DNA from: a virus
Virus record (IMG/VR): IMGVR_UViG_3300046516_000745
Location: 1-27,709 of that record
Length of the DNA: 27,709 nucleotides
Direction: 5' to 3' (one strand)
Position 1 is the stretch's first letter. Every line of letters begins with the position of its first letter. Under the pieces are notes generated by a model. The model had not been told where the DNA came from. It ran no database searches and worked only from the letters and a program-made list of their open reading frames with translations. A program made the translations under genes and the position numbers. This document shows positions 1 through 6,810 of this stretch, one piece after another.

Positions 1-1
1 G

Positions 2-781
2 GGAGCTGGGAAGGACTCGTCCATCGCCTCGAAGCTCCTCCAGGCGAGGACGGTCACCGACTCTCTCTGGCCGGGGCGCGTCGCCGACTTCGTCATCGCC
101 CCCGAGGACGATTACTCACCAAAGCAGATGCGCGCGGGGCAGAGCGCGACGGCGGGGAAGCCATCCTATTCGGACTCCATCCTCTACGCGATTACCAAGG
201 CGAGGTTCCACGGCCTGCAGACCGATGGCCGCTACACCGACGCCACCGCGCGCAACAACAACACGAACCCGCGTGGCTGGTTCACGCAATCGGGGATCTA
301 TAAGAGCGCCGTCGACAGCAGCAAGGTCAAGGTGCTCGCCCATGCCGGCTATCAGTTGAGCGGCGGCATGGCGTGGGCATGGAGCGATCGCGACAGCGTC
401 GCGCCGTTCGATTCCTCCACCTTCGGTCGCGTGGAGATCCCGCGCGTCGTCTGCGGGATGTGGGACATGGTCGGGGTCTACGACGGCGACGTGCACCCGA
501 ACCCGGGAGCAGCGGAACTCCAGAAGACCTACCCGTGGCGGGACGTCCAGTACCGCTTCGAGGACGTGCAGGATCCCGTCTTCGGCTACAGCGCGTTCGC
601 CCACTACGCGAACTGCCGCGTGATGCGCCTCGACTGCTCGGACCTCTCCGGCCGGCAGCCGGATCCGGCCCGAACGGGCTGGCTCCAGATCAAGGGCATC
701 AACGACTGGATGAAAGCCTGTAATGCCCTGCTCGGGAAGACGCTCGTGCAATGGGACTACCCGGAGAACGTGCAGCCGTGA
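2..781 (+). CDS. Partial protein of unknown function (5' end outside window)
   Basis: The frame is open from the first bases of the window to a TGA at 779-781, giving at least 259 residues, so the true start lies upstream. I do not recognise a family. The C-terminal part is rich in Trp, Tyr, Asp and Gly and has no membrane segment or obvious catalytic motif. It reads like a soluble, virion-associated or carbohydrate-related protein. It sits immediately upstream of a glycosidase-like gene and overlaps its GTG start by four bases, so the two are probably co-translated and may work together at the tail tip or in envelope degradation. That link is inference from position only. Confidence 0.75.
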   Translation, partial: GAGKDSSIASKLLQARTVTDSLWPGRVADFVIAPEDDYSPKQMRAGQSATAGKPSYSDSILYAITKARFHGLQTDGRYTDATARNNNTNPRGWFTQSGIYKSAVDSSKVKVLAHAGYQLSGGMAWAWSDRDSVAPFDSSTFGRVEIPRVVCGMWDMVGVYDGDVHPNPGAAELQKTYPWRDVQYRFEDVQDPVFGYSAFAHYANCRVMRLDCSDLSGRQPDPARTGWLQIKGINDWMKACNALLGKTLVQWDYPENVQP

Positions 782-2490
782 AGCGGGTCGCAGCCATCAT
801 TCTCGCCCTTGGTCTCCTCGCAGGGAGGGCGAGCGCAGCCCACAACTACCCGGGCGTCGCCTGCTACGCCGGGATCAAGGGCGGAGGGTGGCCGCTCGTC
901 AATGCCGATGGCTCGGTCAACATGGGCGAGGCGAGGGCGTTCGCCAAGTTCAACCTCATCACCGTGAACCTGACGCCGGCCTTCGACCTCCGGCCGGGAC
1001 TCCTCGATACGCTGTACATGCTCAACCCGTCCCTGAAGATCGTCGGCTACGACGTCTACGGGCAGTCGTTCTTCTACGCGACTCCGGGCACCATCTACAA
1101 GGCGCTCTGGGATGCCGCCAACCGTACCGTTGGCGGCATCGAGGGGCTCCTCTACGGCACGGATGGCGTGCTCTTCGCAGGCGTCAGTACGCCGTGGCCC
1201 AACTTTGGTAACGCCACCGTGGCGACCACGCTCGATTCGGTATGGACCAACTCCGTGCTCGCGCCGGCGAAGGGGAACGGCGCGTTCCTCGACACGTATG
1301 ACGCGCTCTCCTCGGGACTCAACAGCGCCACCGGATTCCACCCGGACGTCGCGCGCGCCGGCTTCGGCGGGAACAGCGCGTTCGACAACGCACGCACTGC
1401 GGCCGTGGTCACGAACGCTGCGCGCCTGCATGCCGTCCCGGTCCGCAGCGGCGCGACGCCGATCGTCATCGGGAACGGCATCGTCGACACCGTCACCGCC
1501 CGGGCCAACTGGGACGGCATCATGTTCGAGAACTGGTGCAATGCCATCAGCCCGATCGACAACGCGCTCAACCAGTACGAGCACGCCGGCCCCTACGCAT
1601 GGATCGCGAGCTATCCCGGCACGGGAGGCGTCCCGGCGGTTCCGCTCGCGGACGATCTCACCGAGTACGACGCCGCGCACTGCAAGCAGATGCGCTTCGG
1701 CCTCGGCTGCTCGTGCCTCGGCGATGGGTTCGCGAGCTACACGAACCAGCGTGACCTGCCACCGTCCTCCACCGGCCGCACGTACCACGAGTGGTACTAC
1801 GACGAATACAGCGTCAACGCAGCCACGGCGAACGCGGACACGTCCGGCGGGCATACCGGCTGGATGGGCACGCCGGTCGCCGCGGCCTATCGCGATGCGA
1901 GCGGTGCGTGGGTCCGCCGCTTCCAGCACGGACTGGCGATCGTCAACACGACCGGCTCGACGGCGACCGTCAACCTCGTCTCGACCGGCAGGCGGTGGCG
2001 AAAGATCAAAGGCGTGGTGAACCCCACGGTCAATGACGGGACCACCTCCACGTCGGTCAGCGTCGTTTCCAAAGACGCGCTCTTCCTCGTCGACTTTCCG
2101 ACTCAGGCCCATCACGAAAGGAAGCATGTGAGCCAACTCCTCTTCACGTGGGTCTACGGGGACGCCGCGGCCCTCTTCGCATACACCGTGCTCCGCGACG
2201 GGGTCATCGTCGACATGACCAACTGCACCGGCGTCGTGCTCCATCTCGAACGCCAGGTCGATGGTTCCGAGAAAGCCTACCAAACGATCGACACCAATGG
2301 CGGCGTGGACAACGGCGCGATCGGACTCCTCACCTTCGGCCCCTTCGTCACTGGAATAACGCCGTCGATTCCCAAGCCAGGGGGAAACGGCGTGCCGGAC
2401 CTCTACGAGGCGCGTATCAGTTACCTCGATCCGGACAGCAACATCACCTGGACCGACCCCTTCCGCTTCGCCGTGGCCATGCACCCATGA
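778..2490 (+). CDS. Putative glycoside hydrolase-like protein with BppU-like C-terminal segment (possible two-gene fusion)
   Basis: The GTG at 778 overlaps the previous stop (GTGA) and starts a good signal peptide: Lys/Arg, a hydrophobic run, then an Ala-rich cleavage site near residue 21. An upstream ATG at 751 would spoil the signal. Residues 20 to about 445 look like a TIM-barrel glycosidase-like protein with acidic candidates in the FLDTYDAL and IMFENW segments and a C-terminal beta domain ending around KDALFLVDF. From residue 451 the sequence changes to a roughly 120-residue all-beta domain resembling phage baseplate upper protein (BppU-type), with TGVVLHLER and a closing WTDPFRFAV. The family calls rest on general sequence character; no search was run. 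A natural GTGA start signature with a Shine-Dalgarno lies at the domain border, so this may be two genes joined in frame. Confidence 0.65.
   Translation: MKRVAAIILALGLLAGRASAAHNYPGVACYAGIKGGGWPLVNADGSVNMGEARAFAKFNLITVNLTPAFDLRPGLLDTLYMLNPSLKIVGYDVYGQSFFYATPGTIYKALWDAANRTVGGIEGLLYGTDGVLFAGVSTPWPNFGNATVATTLDSVWTNSVLAPAKGNGAFLDTYDALSSGLNSATGFHPDVARAGFGGNSAFDNARTAAVVTNAARLHAVPVRSGATPIVIGNGIVDTVTARANWDGIMFENWCNAISPIDNALNQYEHAGPYAWIASYPGTGGVPAVPLADDLTEYDAAHCKQMRFGLGCSCLGDGFASYTNQRDLPPSSTGRTYHEWYYDEYSVNAATANADTSGGHTGWMGTPVAAAYRDASGAWVRRFQHGLAIVNTTGSTATVNLVSTGRRWRKIKGVVNPTVNDGTTSTSVSVVSKDALFLVDFPTQAHHERKHVSQLLFTWVYGDAAALFAYTVLRDGVIVDMTNCTGVVLHLERQVDGSEKAYQTIDTNGGVDNGAIGLLTFGPFVTGITPSIPKPGGNGVPDLYEARISYLDPDSNITWTDPFRFAVAMHP
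2128..2490 (+). CDS. Possible internally started BppU-like structural protein
   Basis: An in-frame GTG at 2128 is preceded by AAAGGAAG at 2117-2124 and forms a GTGA box like most gene starts in this window. Initiation here would give a separate 120-residue protein. It begins with a hydrophobic/aromatic strand (LLFTWVYGD) and contains a V-x-L-H-L-E-R strand, the pattern of N-terminal domains of phage baseplate/fibre proteins that describe ligand-like beta sandwiches. It may be made alone, as the end of the longer 778-2490 product, or both. No experimental or comparative data are available to choose. Confidence 0.4.
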   Translation: MSQLLFTWVYGDAAALFAYTVLRDGVIVDMTNCTGVVLHLERQVDGSEKAYQTIDTNGGVDNGAIGLLTFGPFVTGITPSIPKPGGNGVPDLYEARISYLDPDSNITWTDPFRFAVAMHP

Positions 2491-2993
2491 CCCACGATGG
2501 CGCCAGCGTGTCGCCCAACTTCCGTCTCCACGAGTTCCTGCCGCTCGGCTGGGATGGCTCCGTGCCGCCCGAGGTGCTCGGGAACGTCATCACGCTCGCC
2601 GAGCAGCTGCTGGAGCCGATGCGCGCCTATATCGGCGTGCCGGTGCACGTCACCGACGCATGGCGGCTCCCGGACCACAACGCGGCGGTCGGAGGCGTCA
2701 CGCACAGCGACCACCTGGCGGGCCGGGCCGCCGACGTCTACGTGCAGGGCGTCGAGGGCGAACTCTGGACCGTCTCCACGATGCGGCTCTTCCGGTGGGC
2801 GGTGACAGCGCTCAAGGGTCGCTACGGGCAGCTGATCCTGGAAGACCACCGACAGGCGAAGAAGAACGAATCGTCGTTCTGGATCCACGCGGCGATCCCG
2901 TCCGCGCACCACCCGGGCCACGACGACGTCAACGCGGCGCTCATCTCGCCCTGGCCGGGCGAATACATCGTTTACGGGGGGAGCAATGGATGA
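2487..2993 (+). CDS. Endolysin candidate, peptidase M15 family (D-Ala-D-Ala carboxypeptidase/L,D-endopeptidase type)
   Basis: This 168-residue protein starts at an ATG that overlaps the previous stop (ATGA). It has the zinc-peptidase pattern of the M15 family: S74-x-H76 ... G79-x-A81-x-D83 supplies two ligands, and W132-I-H134 supplies the third ligand, with E119 a candidate catalytic acid. Family members cut peptide bonds in the peptidoglycan stem or cross-bridge. There is no signal peptide or membrane segment, so release to the periplasm would need a holin. The next genes encode a membrane/coiled-coil protein and a membrane micro-protein, as expected in a lysis cassette. A virion-borne role is possible because the preceding genes look tail-related. 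Confidence 0.85.
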   Translation: MTHDGASVSPNFRLHEFLPLGWDGSVPPEVLGNVITLAEQLLEPMRAYIGVPVHVTDAWRLPDHNAAVGGVTHSDHLAGRAADVYVQGVEGELWTVSTMRLFRWAVTALKGRYGQLILEDHRQAKKNESSFWIHAAIPSAHHPGHDDVNAALISPWPGEYIVYGGSNG

Positions 2994-3199
2994 ACGTCAG
3001 GGACTGGGCGCCGGTGGGGGTGCTGCTGTTGGGGGTCGGGAGCGTGCTCGCGCAGCTCGCGATCAGCGTGGCGCTCCGGCGCCGGGACCGCGAGGACTTC
3101 GTGGCGCTCCGGGAGGAACACGACGAGCTCCGGAAGGACCACGACGAACTGTCGCGGCAGCTATCGCAACTGAAGGGCCGGCTCGGCGATCGCTCATGA
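2990..3199 (+). CDS. Small membrane-anchored coiled-coil protein (inner spanin or holin-like candidate)
   Basis: The 69-residue product has one N-terminal membrane span (about residues 8-27), then a highly charged heptad-rich helix (about 31-65, with repeated D-E-L and H-D-E-L units). Single span plus long coiled coil is the architecture of i-spanins (Rz-like) and of some DUF2730-type phage proteins. The ATG at 2990 overlaps the endolysin stop by four bases, which supports a lysis role. No partner lipoprotein is nested in another frame here. The assignment rests on topology and position, not on a sequence family I recognise. Confidence 0.7.
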   Translation: MNVRDWAPVGVLLLGVGSVLAQLAISVALRRRDREDFVALREEHDELRKDHDELSRQLSQLKGRLGDRS

Positions 3200-3297
3200 C
3201 CGTCCCCCAGCTCGTGCTAGCGCGAAAGGTGGTGGCGCTCGTGACGCTGGCGCTGATGGTCGCGGTCTACGTGGCCGCCTACACGGTGCGCCGCTGA
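3196..3297 (+). CDS. 33-residue single-span membrane micro-protein
   Basis: The ATG at 3196 overlaps the stop of the coiled-coil gene (ATGA). The product is almost entirely one hydrophobic helix (residues about 10-29) ending in Arg-Arg, which would place the C-terminus in the cytoplasm. It could be a pinholin-type or accessory lysis peptide. It is too short for a family call, but the coupled start and clean hydrophobic design make it more likely real than random. Confidence 0.55.
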   Translation: MTVPQLVLARKVVALVTLALMVAVYVAAYTVRR

Positions 3298-3307
3298 GGG
3301 CGGGGAG

Positions 3308-3664
3308 ATGGGGCCCGACACCCTCGAGAAGTGCGAGCGCCGTCTTCGGCGGCAGCTCCTTCAGATCAAGCGCATCAGGCTCCGCGCCAAGCGAAAGCAG
3401 TCGGCCGGGATGGAGTGGGAGGTCGACAGCGGCCGGATCCTCGTTCTCTGGGTGGATGTCTACAACTGCGGCCTCATCGTCGCGGTTGTGCACGAGCTCA
3501 TCCACTACTGCGAGCGCGAACGGCTCGCGGGACGCGGACAGTTGGAGGAAGGCGACGTGCTCGGGACCGAGCGCGTCGTCTGGAAGCGGATTCGCAAGAG
3601 TCGCCGGCGCTGGTGGTGGTGGCGTCGCGCGATCGCTGCGAGATTGGTGAAGGGGGATCTTTGA
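3308..3664 (+). CDS. Small HELIH-motif protein (zincin-like metallopeptidase candidate)
   Basis: This 118-residue protein has a purine-rich Shine-Dalgarno (GGGCGGGGAG) just upstream of ATG 3308. The N-terminus is strongly basic. A central beta-type segment leads into V-H-E-L-I-H at residues 61-66, the HExxH zinc-binding signature, followed by acidic residues (about 80-83) that could give a third ligand. The C-terminus carries an odd basic/aromatic run with four consecutive Trp flanked by Arg (about 99-107). Phages often carry small HExxH proteins of unproven activity. Its stop overlaps the TTG start of the next gene. Confidence 0.7.
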   Translation: MGPDTLEKCERRLRRQLLQIKRIRLRAKRKQSAGMEWEVDSGRILVLWVDVYNCGLIVAVVHELIHYCERERLAGRGQLEEGDVLGTERVVWKRIRKSRRRWWWWRRAIAARLVKGDL

Positions 3665-4500
3665 AACGCAGGCGTCCTGACCATTGCCAGCAGGCGATCG
3701 TGTTCTCGGATCCGCACATCTTCTGCCGCCTGGGCCTCTGCCCCCCGGAGGGGTTCGCGCTGGACGATGGCGGCCGCTACCAGCCGAGCCGCATCCAGCG
3801 GAAGACGTGGGCGATGTGGCGCGAGTTCTGGGACGAGTGGGTGCCGCGCGTGACCAAGGGCGAGCCCTACTTCGTCGTCTGCAACGGCGATGCGATGGAT
3901 GGCGTCCACCACAACGCGGTGACGCAGGTCAGCCACAACATGGAGGACCAGGTGCGCGGGGCCGAGCAGGTACTGGCCCCGATCGTGGCGAAGGCGCAGG
4001 CCTACTACCACGTCCGCGGCACCGAGGCGCACGTCGGGCCATCCGCCCAGTACGAGGAGGCGCTGGCGAAGCGTCTCGGGGCGGTGGCGAACGAGGATGG
4101 CCAGTTCGCGCGGTGGGAACTCTGGCTCCGGATCGGCGGGCACCTCTGCCACTTCCTGCACCACATCGGGACCACCGGGAGCGCAGCCTACGAGGCGACC
4201 GCGGTGCACAAGGAACTGACCGAGAGCTTCGTCGAGGCCGGCCGCTGGGGCGATGAGCCGCCGCAGGTGATCGTCCGCTCGCACCGGCATCGCGGCTTGA
4301 AGATCGAGATCGACGGCGACGAGGGCTACTACATGGCCGTCGTGACCCCGGGCTGGCAGGCGAAGACACCGTTCGCCTGGAAGATCCCCGGGGCACGGCT
4401 ATCACAGCCGCAGTTCGGCGGGATCCTGCTACGGAAGGGTGATGAGGAGCTCTACACGCGCCGCAAGACCTGGCGGCTCGAGCGATCCAGGGAGGGGTAG
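3661..4500 (+). CDS. Metallophosphoesterase (calcineurin-like) family protein
   Basis: The TTG at 3661 overlaps the preceding TGA (TTGA) and follows an AGGGGGAT Shine-Dalgarno, giving 279 residues. The two-metal phosphoesterase signature is present in order: D17-x-H19, N75-G-D77 (followed by D80-G), the GNHE-like site altered to R119-G-T-E-A-H124, H167-H168, and S207-H-R-H210. Such enzymes hydrolyse phosphodiesters or phosphomonoesters; the substrate cannot be read from the sequence. Replacement of GNHE by GTEAH is unusual but keeps the histidine. It lies between a zincin-like gene and a small DNA-binding protein. Confidence 0.8.
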   Translation: MKRRRPDHCQQAIVFSDPHIFCRLGLCPPEGFALDDGGRYQPSRIQRKTWAMWREFWDEWVPRVTKGEPYFVVCNGDAMDGVHHNAVTQVSHNMEDQVRGAEQVLAPIVAKAQAYYHVRGTEAHVGPSAQYEEALAKRLGAVANEDGQFARWELWLRIGGHLCHFLHHIGTTGSAAYEATAVHKELTESFVEAGRWGDEPPQVIVRSHRHRGLKIEIDGDEGYYMAVVTPGWQAKTPFAWKIPGARLSQPQFGGILLRKGDEELYTRRKTWRLERSREG

Positions 4501-4745
4501 TGGCGAGCACGAAGATCACGGAGAGCGAATGGCTACAGGAGCTCGCCGCCCTCTCGCGGAAGAACGACGAGGGCTTCACCGCGCAAGAGTGGGCCGACAA
4601 GATCGGCAAGGGAATCAACACCACTCGCGCGATGCTCAGGAGGGCCTACGCCGCGGGCTGGCTTCACGAGGGGAAGCGGACGATGCGCGCGCTCGGGGGA
4701 CGGACCTACAACACCGAGGTCTACCGGATCGTGAAGCCGAAATGA
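4500..4745 (+). CDS. Small winged-helix-like DNA-binding protein
   Basis: The GTG at 4500 shares one base with the TAG of the preceding gene. The 81-residue product has a predicted helix-turn-helix: a helix around residues 8-20, then AQEWADKIGKGINTTRAMLRRAYAAG at about 28-53 as the HTH, and a short beta wing (RALGGRTYNTEVYRIV). The Lys/Arg-rich surface fits DNA binding. It could be a small phage regulator, but its position inside the late block gives no direct target. Confidence 0.65.
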   Translation: MASTKITESEWLQELAALSRKNDEGFTAQEWADKIGKGINTTRAMLRRAYAAGWLHEGKRTMRALGGRTYNTEVYRIVKPK

Positions 4746-4757
4746 CGGAGGCGCGGC

Positions 4758-4847
4758 ATGTGGACATTCCTCGCGGGGCTGGTAGTGGGCGCGGGCGGGA
4801 TCGTGTGGTGGGCCTACCGGAGCGCCAAGCGGAAGGGGCGGCTCTGA
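4758..4847 (+). CDS. 29-residue membrane micro-protein
   Basis: The ATG at 4758 is preceded by GGAGG at 4747-4750 and nearby. The peptide is a single Gly/Val/Trp-rich hydrophobic helix followed by a basic tail (RSAKRKGRL), which predicts N-out/C-in topology. It is the first of three consecutive overlapping membrane micro-genes. The function is unknown; position near lysis genes suggests an envelope role. Confidence 0.55.
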   Translation: MWTFLAGLVVGAGGIVWWAYRSAKRKGRL

Positions 4848-4954
4848 TGTTCGTGGACGCCGGCCTCTTCCTCTTCCACGCGGCCATCATCGTCGCCTGC
4901 CGGATCGCGGCCCCGTTCGTCTCCGCCTGGTACTGGCTCCGGGGCGAGCGATGA
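4847..4954 (+). CDS. 35-residue membrane micro-protein
   Basis: The start overlaps the previous stop by one base (TGATG). The peptide has one hydrophobic helix (about residues 5-29) with aromatic residues near the end and a basic C-terminus. It is the second of three coupled micro-genes. No family is recognised. The coupling, with stop and start both in overlapping boxes, is the main support. Confidence 0.5.
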   Translation: MFVDAGLFLFHAAIIVACRIAAPFVSAWYWLRGER

Positions 4955-5031
4955 GGTGGCTCCTCTGGGTCGGGCTCGCGATCTGGGCGCTCTGGATCGT
5001 CCGCGAGGCGTTCCTCAAGCGCCCGGACTGA
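4951..5031 (+). CDS. 26-residue membrane micro-protein
   Basis: The ATG at 4951 overlaps the previous stop (ATGA). The peptide is a Trp-rich membrane helix (five Trp in the first 18 residues) with a charged C-terminus. It is the third coupled micro-gene. It could be an inhibitor of lysis or superinfection, or a structural peptide; the sequence cannot decide. Confidence 0.45.
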   Translation: MRWLLWVGLAIWALWIVREAFLKRPD

Positions 5032-5052
5032 CCGCTGTGGCTCCGGGGCGTG

Positions 5053-5086
5053 GTGCGCGCTCCCCGGGGAGAAGTCACGTGCGCAC
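5053..5086 (+). other. Hairpin upstream of the holin-like gene
   Basis: GTGCGC (5053-5058) pairs with GCGCAC (5081-5086) and encloses the perfect 10-bp palindrome TCCCCGGGGA (5061-5070). There is no U-tract, so it is not a standard terminator. It could shape translation of the gene at 5105, whose Shine-Dalgarno (GGGAGG) lies just downstream. Confidence 0.35.
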
Positions 5087-5104
5087 GACAGGGAGGTCAC
5101 GCAA

Positions 5105-5455
5105 GTGGATGGTCTGAGAAAGGTGGGGCTGCCGGCATGGTTGATCGCCGTGCTCTCGAGCTGGGCGGTGAGCGTGGAGGTCGGGTCGGCCGTGACGCTC
5201 GGCTATGCCGTCCAGTGGGCGTTGAAGGCTCCGGCCAAGGTGGCGGACTGGGTCGCTCCGCTGGTGGTCGTGGTGGGCGGGGCGGTGCTCTACGTGTTCG
5301 TCCTCGGGCACGTGCCGACCAGCTGGCCGCCGAGCAACGCATGGGTCGGCGGGCTCGTCCTCTGGACGGCCGCAGCCCTGGGGACCGCGAGCGCATCCGG
5401 GTTGACCGGCGGCGCTCCGGCGACGAACTCACTCAACAAGGAGGTTGCGAAGTGA
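5105..5455 (+). CDS. Holin-like multi-span membrane protein
   Basis: The GTG at 5105 follows a GGGAGG Shine-Dalgarno at 5091-5096. The 116-residue product has hydrophobic segments around residues 12-36, 50-70 and 80-98, with a short charged N-terminus and a hydrophilic tail ending NSLNKEVAK. Size, three predicted spans and the location a few genes from an M15 peptidase fit a class I holin, which forms membrane lesions that release endolysin. I see no diagnostic family motif. Confidence 0.6.
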   Translation: MDGLRKVGLPAWLIAVLSSWAVSVEVGSAVTLGYAVQWALKAPAKVADWVAPLVVVVGGAVLYVFVLGHVPTSWPPSNAWVGGLVLWTAAALGTASASGLTGGAPATNSLNKEVAK

Positions 5456-5946
5456 AGGCATTCCTCGCAGGGATTCTCGCGGCGTCGCTTCTGACGCTGG
5501 CGGCGTCGGCCTACGGCGCCGACCTTTCGAACGTGTTCCGCGCCGCGGTGGGCGTCAACGGGGCGTGGCTCTCGGGCGATGCGACCGGCGCACCGGCGGA
5601 CGTCGAGGCCGGCGGCACGGTCTCAGCCTCGCTCTCGCCGCACATCTCGGCGGTCGGGGGCGCGTTCCACGGCTTCTCCCACGACTACCAGCGCTGGGAC
5701 GTGGGCGGCCGCATCACCGCGACGGACGTCAACGACCCGCTCTTCAACGCCTACTTCGGGGCGGTCTACCGCGGCGGCTCGAAGGCCGAGGTCGGCCCGA
5801 ACGAGTGGGCTCCGGACGCCGGCTTCGGCTGGGTGCCCAACAAGGCGTGGCCGAACGTGGTGGTCGGCGTGGATGCGAGCGTGGGGGCGGTCTCGAAGAA
5901 CGTCCTGACGGTCGCCGCGGTCCGCTACCTCTTCCCGCTCAAGTAG
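5452..5946 (+). CDS. Secreted small outer-membrane-like beta protein
   Basis: The GTG at 5452 overlaps the preceding stop (GTGA) and has a perfect AAGGAGG Shine-Dalgarno at 5438-5444, seven bases upstream. The 164-residue product begins with a textbook signal peptide (residues 1-23, ending A-Y-G-A). The mature part is Gly- and aromatic-rich with alternating strands and ends in a strand closing LFPLK, similar in style to eight-stranded opacity/OmpA-like barrels. Insertion in the outer membrane could alter phage adsorption or help lysis. Both roles are inference. Phage genes with cleavable signals are uncommon, which makes the host's diderm nature likely. Confidence 0.65.
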   Translation: MKAFLAGILAASLLTLAASAYGADLSNVFRAAVGVNGAWLSGDATGAPADVEAGGTVSASLSPHISAVGGAFHGFSHDYQRWDVGGRITATDVNDPLFNAYFGAVYRGGSKAEVGPNEWAPDAGFGWVPNKAWPNVVVGVDASVGAVSKNVLTVAAVRYLFPLK

Positions 5947-5976
5947 CCGAGACGCTTCTCTCACAGGGAGATCACG

Positions 5977-6231
5977 ATGAACGCTCTGGACTGGATTCTG
6001 AAGCTGCTGGGCTTGGGCGCCGGGGAAGGCCCCGCCGTCAAGGCCGCACTCTTGGAGGCCGTGGCGAAGCTCCCTGACCTCGCGGGGGTGTTGAACCCGA
6101 TCATCGCCAAGCTCGACCAGGCGGTGGACCCGGCAAACCTCGCCGCGGTCGGCGGGGCGGTGCCCGGCGAGCTCCTGAACATCGCTCAGGGGAAGCTCGA
6201 TCCCCGTCCCCACGCCGGCGACTCCATCTAG
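5977..6231 (+). CDS. Small Ala/Leu-rich helical protein of unknown function
   Basis: This 84-residue ORF has a CAGGGAGA Shine-Dalgarno before ATG 5977. It is largely helical, with an amphipathic N-terminal stretch (LDWILKLLGLGAG) and no clear membrane span or motif. It ends the left block, just before the control region with a strong hairpin. The function is not recognisable. Confidence 0.6.
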   Translation: MNALDWILKLLGLGAGEGPAVKAALLEAVAKLPDLAGVLNPIIAKLDQAVDPANLAAVGGAVPGELLNIAQGKLDPRPHAGDSI

Positions 6232-6247
6232 GCCGGGCTCAAGCAGG

Positions 6248-6287
6248 CGCCACGGGCTGCCGAAGCATGAAATCGGCGCCCGTGGCG
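6248..6287 (+). terminator. Strong hairpin after the left gene block (terminator or regulatory)
   Basis: CGCCACGGGC (6248-6257) pairs exactly with GCCCGTGGCG (6278-6287), and inside it GCCGA (6259-6263) pairs with TCGGC (6273-6277). This makes a 15-bp stem with a single bulged T and a nine-base loop. A weak T-containing segment (TTGT) follows, without a real U-tract. It may end transcription from the left block, or bind a regulator. The stem directly abuts the -35 box of the repressor promoter. Confidence 0.55.
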
Positions 6288-6315
6288 TTGTCCGGCGGAG
6301 GGAAAAGTGTATACT
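6288..6315 (+). promoter_or_regulatory. Sigma-70-type promoter for the XRE gene, probably giving a leaderless mRNA
   Basis: TTGTCC (6288-6293), a 16-base spacer and TATACT (6310-6315) form a good promoter. The ATG of the repressor-like gene is at 6323, seven bases after the -10 box, so transcription would begin on or next to the start codon and leave no room for a Shine-Dalgarno. Confidence 0.6.
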
Positions 6316-6322
6316 GGCCCGC

Positions 6323-6622
6323 ATGGTCAAGACCCCGCTGGCGATGCTCAGACGGCTCTCCGGCTGCCCGAAGCAGATGGACGCGGCGGCGAAGCTCGGC
6401 GTCATCGCCCAGAGCCTGATGAACGTAGAGTCGGGCCGGACCGCGGTATCGGACGACTTCATCGAGCGGCTGGCGAAGGTCTTGAAGCGCCCGGCGGAAG
6501 AGGTCATGCTCGCCTACCTGGAGACGCGCAAGGGCTACTTGCGCTCGGAGGCGGAGCAGGTGGCGAAGCGCCTGACGGCTCTCAGGGGCGGCGTGCGCCC
6601 GGCAAGGCGGAAGTCGGCATAA
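6323..6622 (+). CDS. XRE-family helix-turn-helix regulator
   Basis: This 99-residue protein has a Cro/cI-type HTH at about residues 17-56: AAKLGVIAQSLMNVESGR carries the two HTH helices with the conserved S-x-E-S-G turn, followed by FIERLAKVLKRPAEEVM, the typical helix that closes the domain. The tail is basic and may aid DNA binding. It lies at the head of the control region under its own promoter. It could maintain a repressed state or time early genes. A Xer-type recombinase elsewhere in the window makes a temperate lifestyle possible but not proven. Confidence 0.8.
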   Translation: MVKTPLAMLRRLSGCPKQMDAAAKLGVIAQSLMNVESGRTAVSDDFIERLAKVLKRPAEEVMLAYLETRKGYLRSEAEQVAKRLTALRGGVRPARRKSA

Positions 6623-6633
6623 CGCGCTGGATC

Positions 6634-6807
6634 ATGCTGCATGGCGGGCCGTTGGACGGGGCAACCCTTCCGGCGGCCCGCGGGCGTTATGTGGCCGTGG
6701 ACGCTGTAGATAGGTCCGGGGCGACGCTACGCTACATCCCCGACGCCACGACCATCGGCATGCTTCATGCCCACTACGGCGGCAGGGCGGCGCAGGCGGG
6801 CCGTTGA
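6634..6807 (+). CDS. Short conserved-type phage protein with GPLDG motif
   Basis: ATG 6634 starts a 57-residue ORF with no strong Shine-Dalgarno. It opens with L-H-G-G-P-L-D-G-A-T-L-P, ends with a Tyr-rich beta segment, and resembles another product in this window (22368-22571) that has N-R-G-P-M-D-G-A-E. Short proteins opening with G-G-P-L-D-G are, to my recollection, common in phages and have no known function. The ORF is small, but the shared motif supports that it is real. Confidence 0.5.
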   Translation: MLHGGPLDGATLPAARGRYVAVDAVDRSGATLRYIPDATTIGMLHAHYGGRAAQAGR

Positions 6808-6810
6808 AAT

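Noticed and set aside
757-2484. 575-codon minus-strand open frame
   Set aside because: Antisense shadow of the glycosidase-like gene, with Arg/Val/Gly bias and no motifs.
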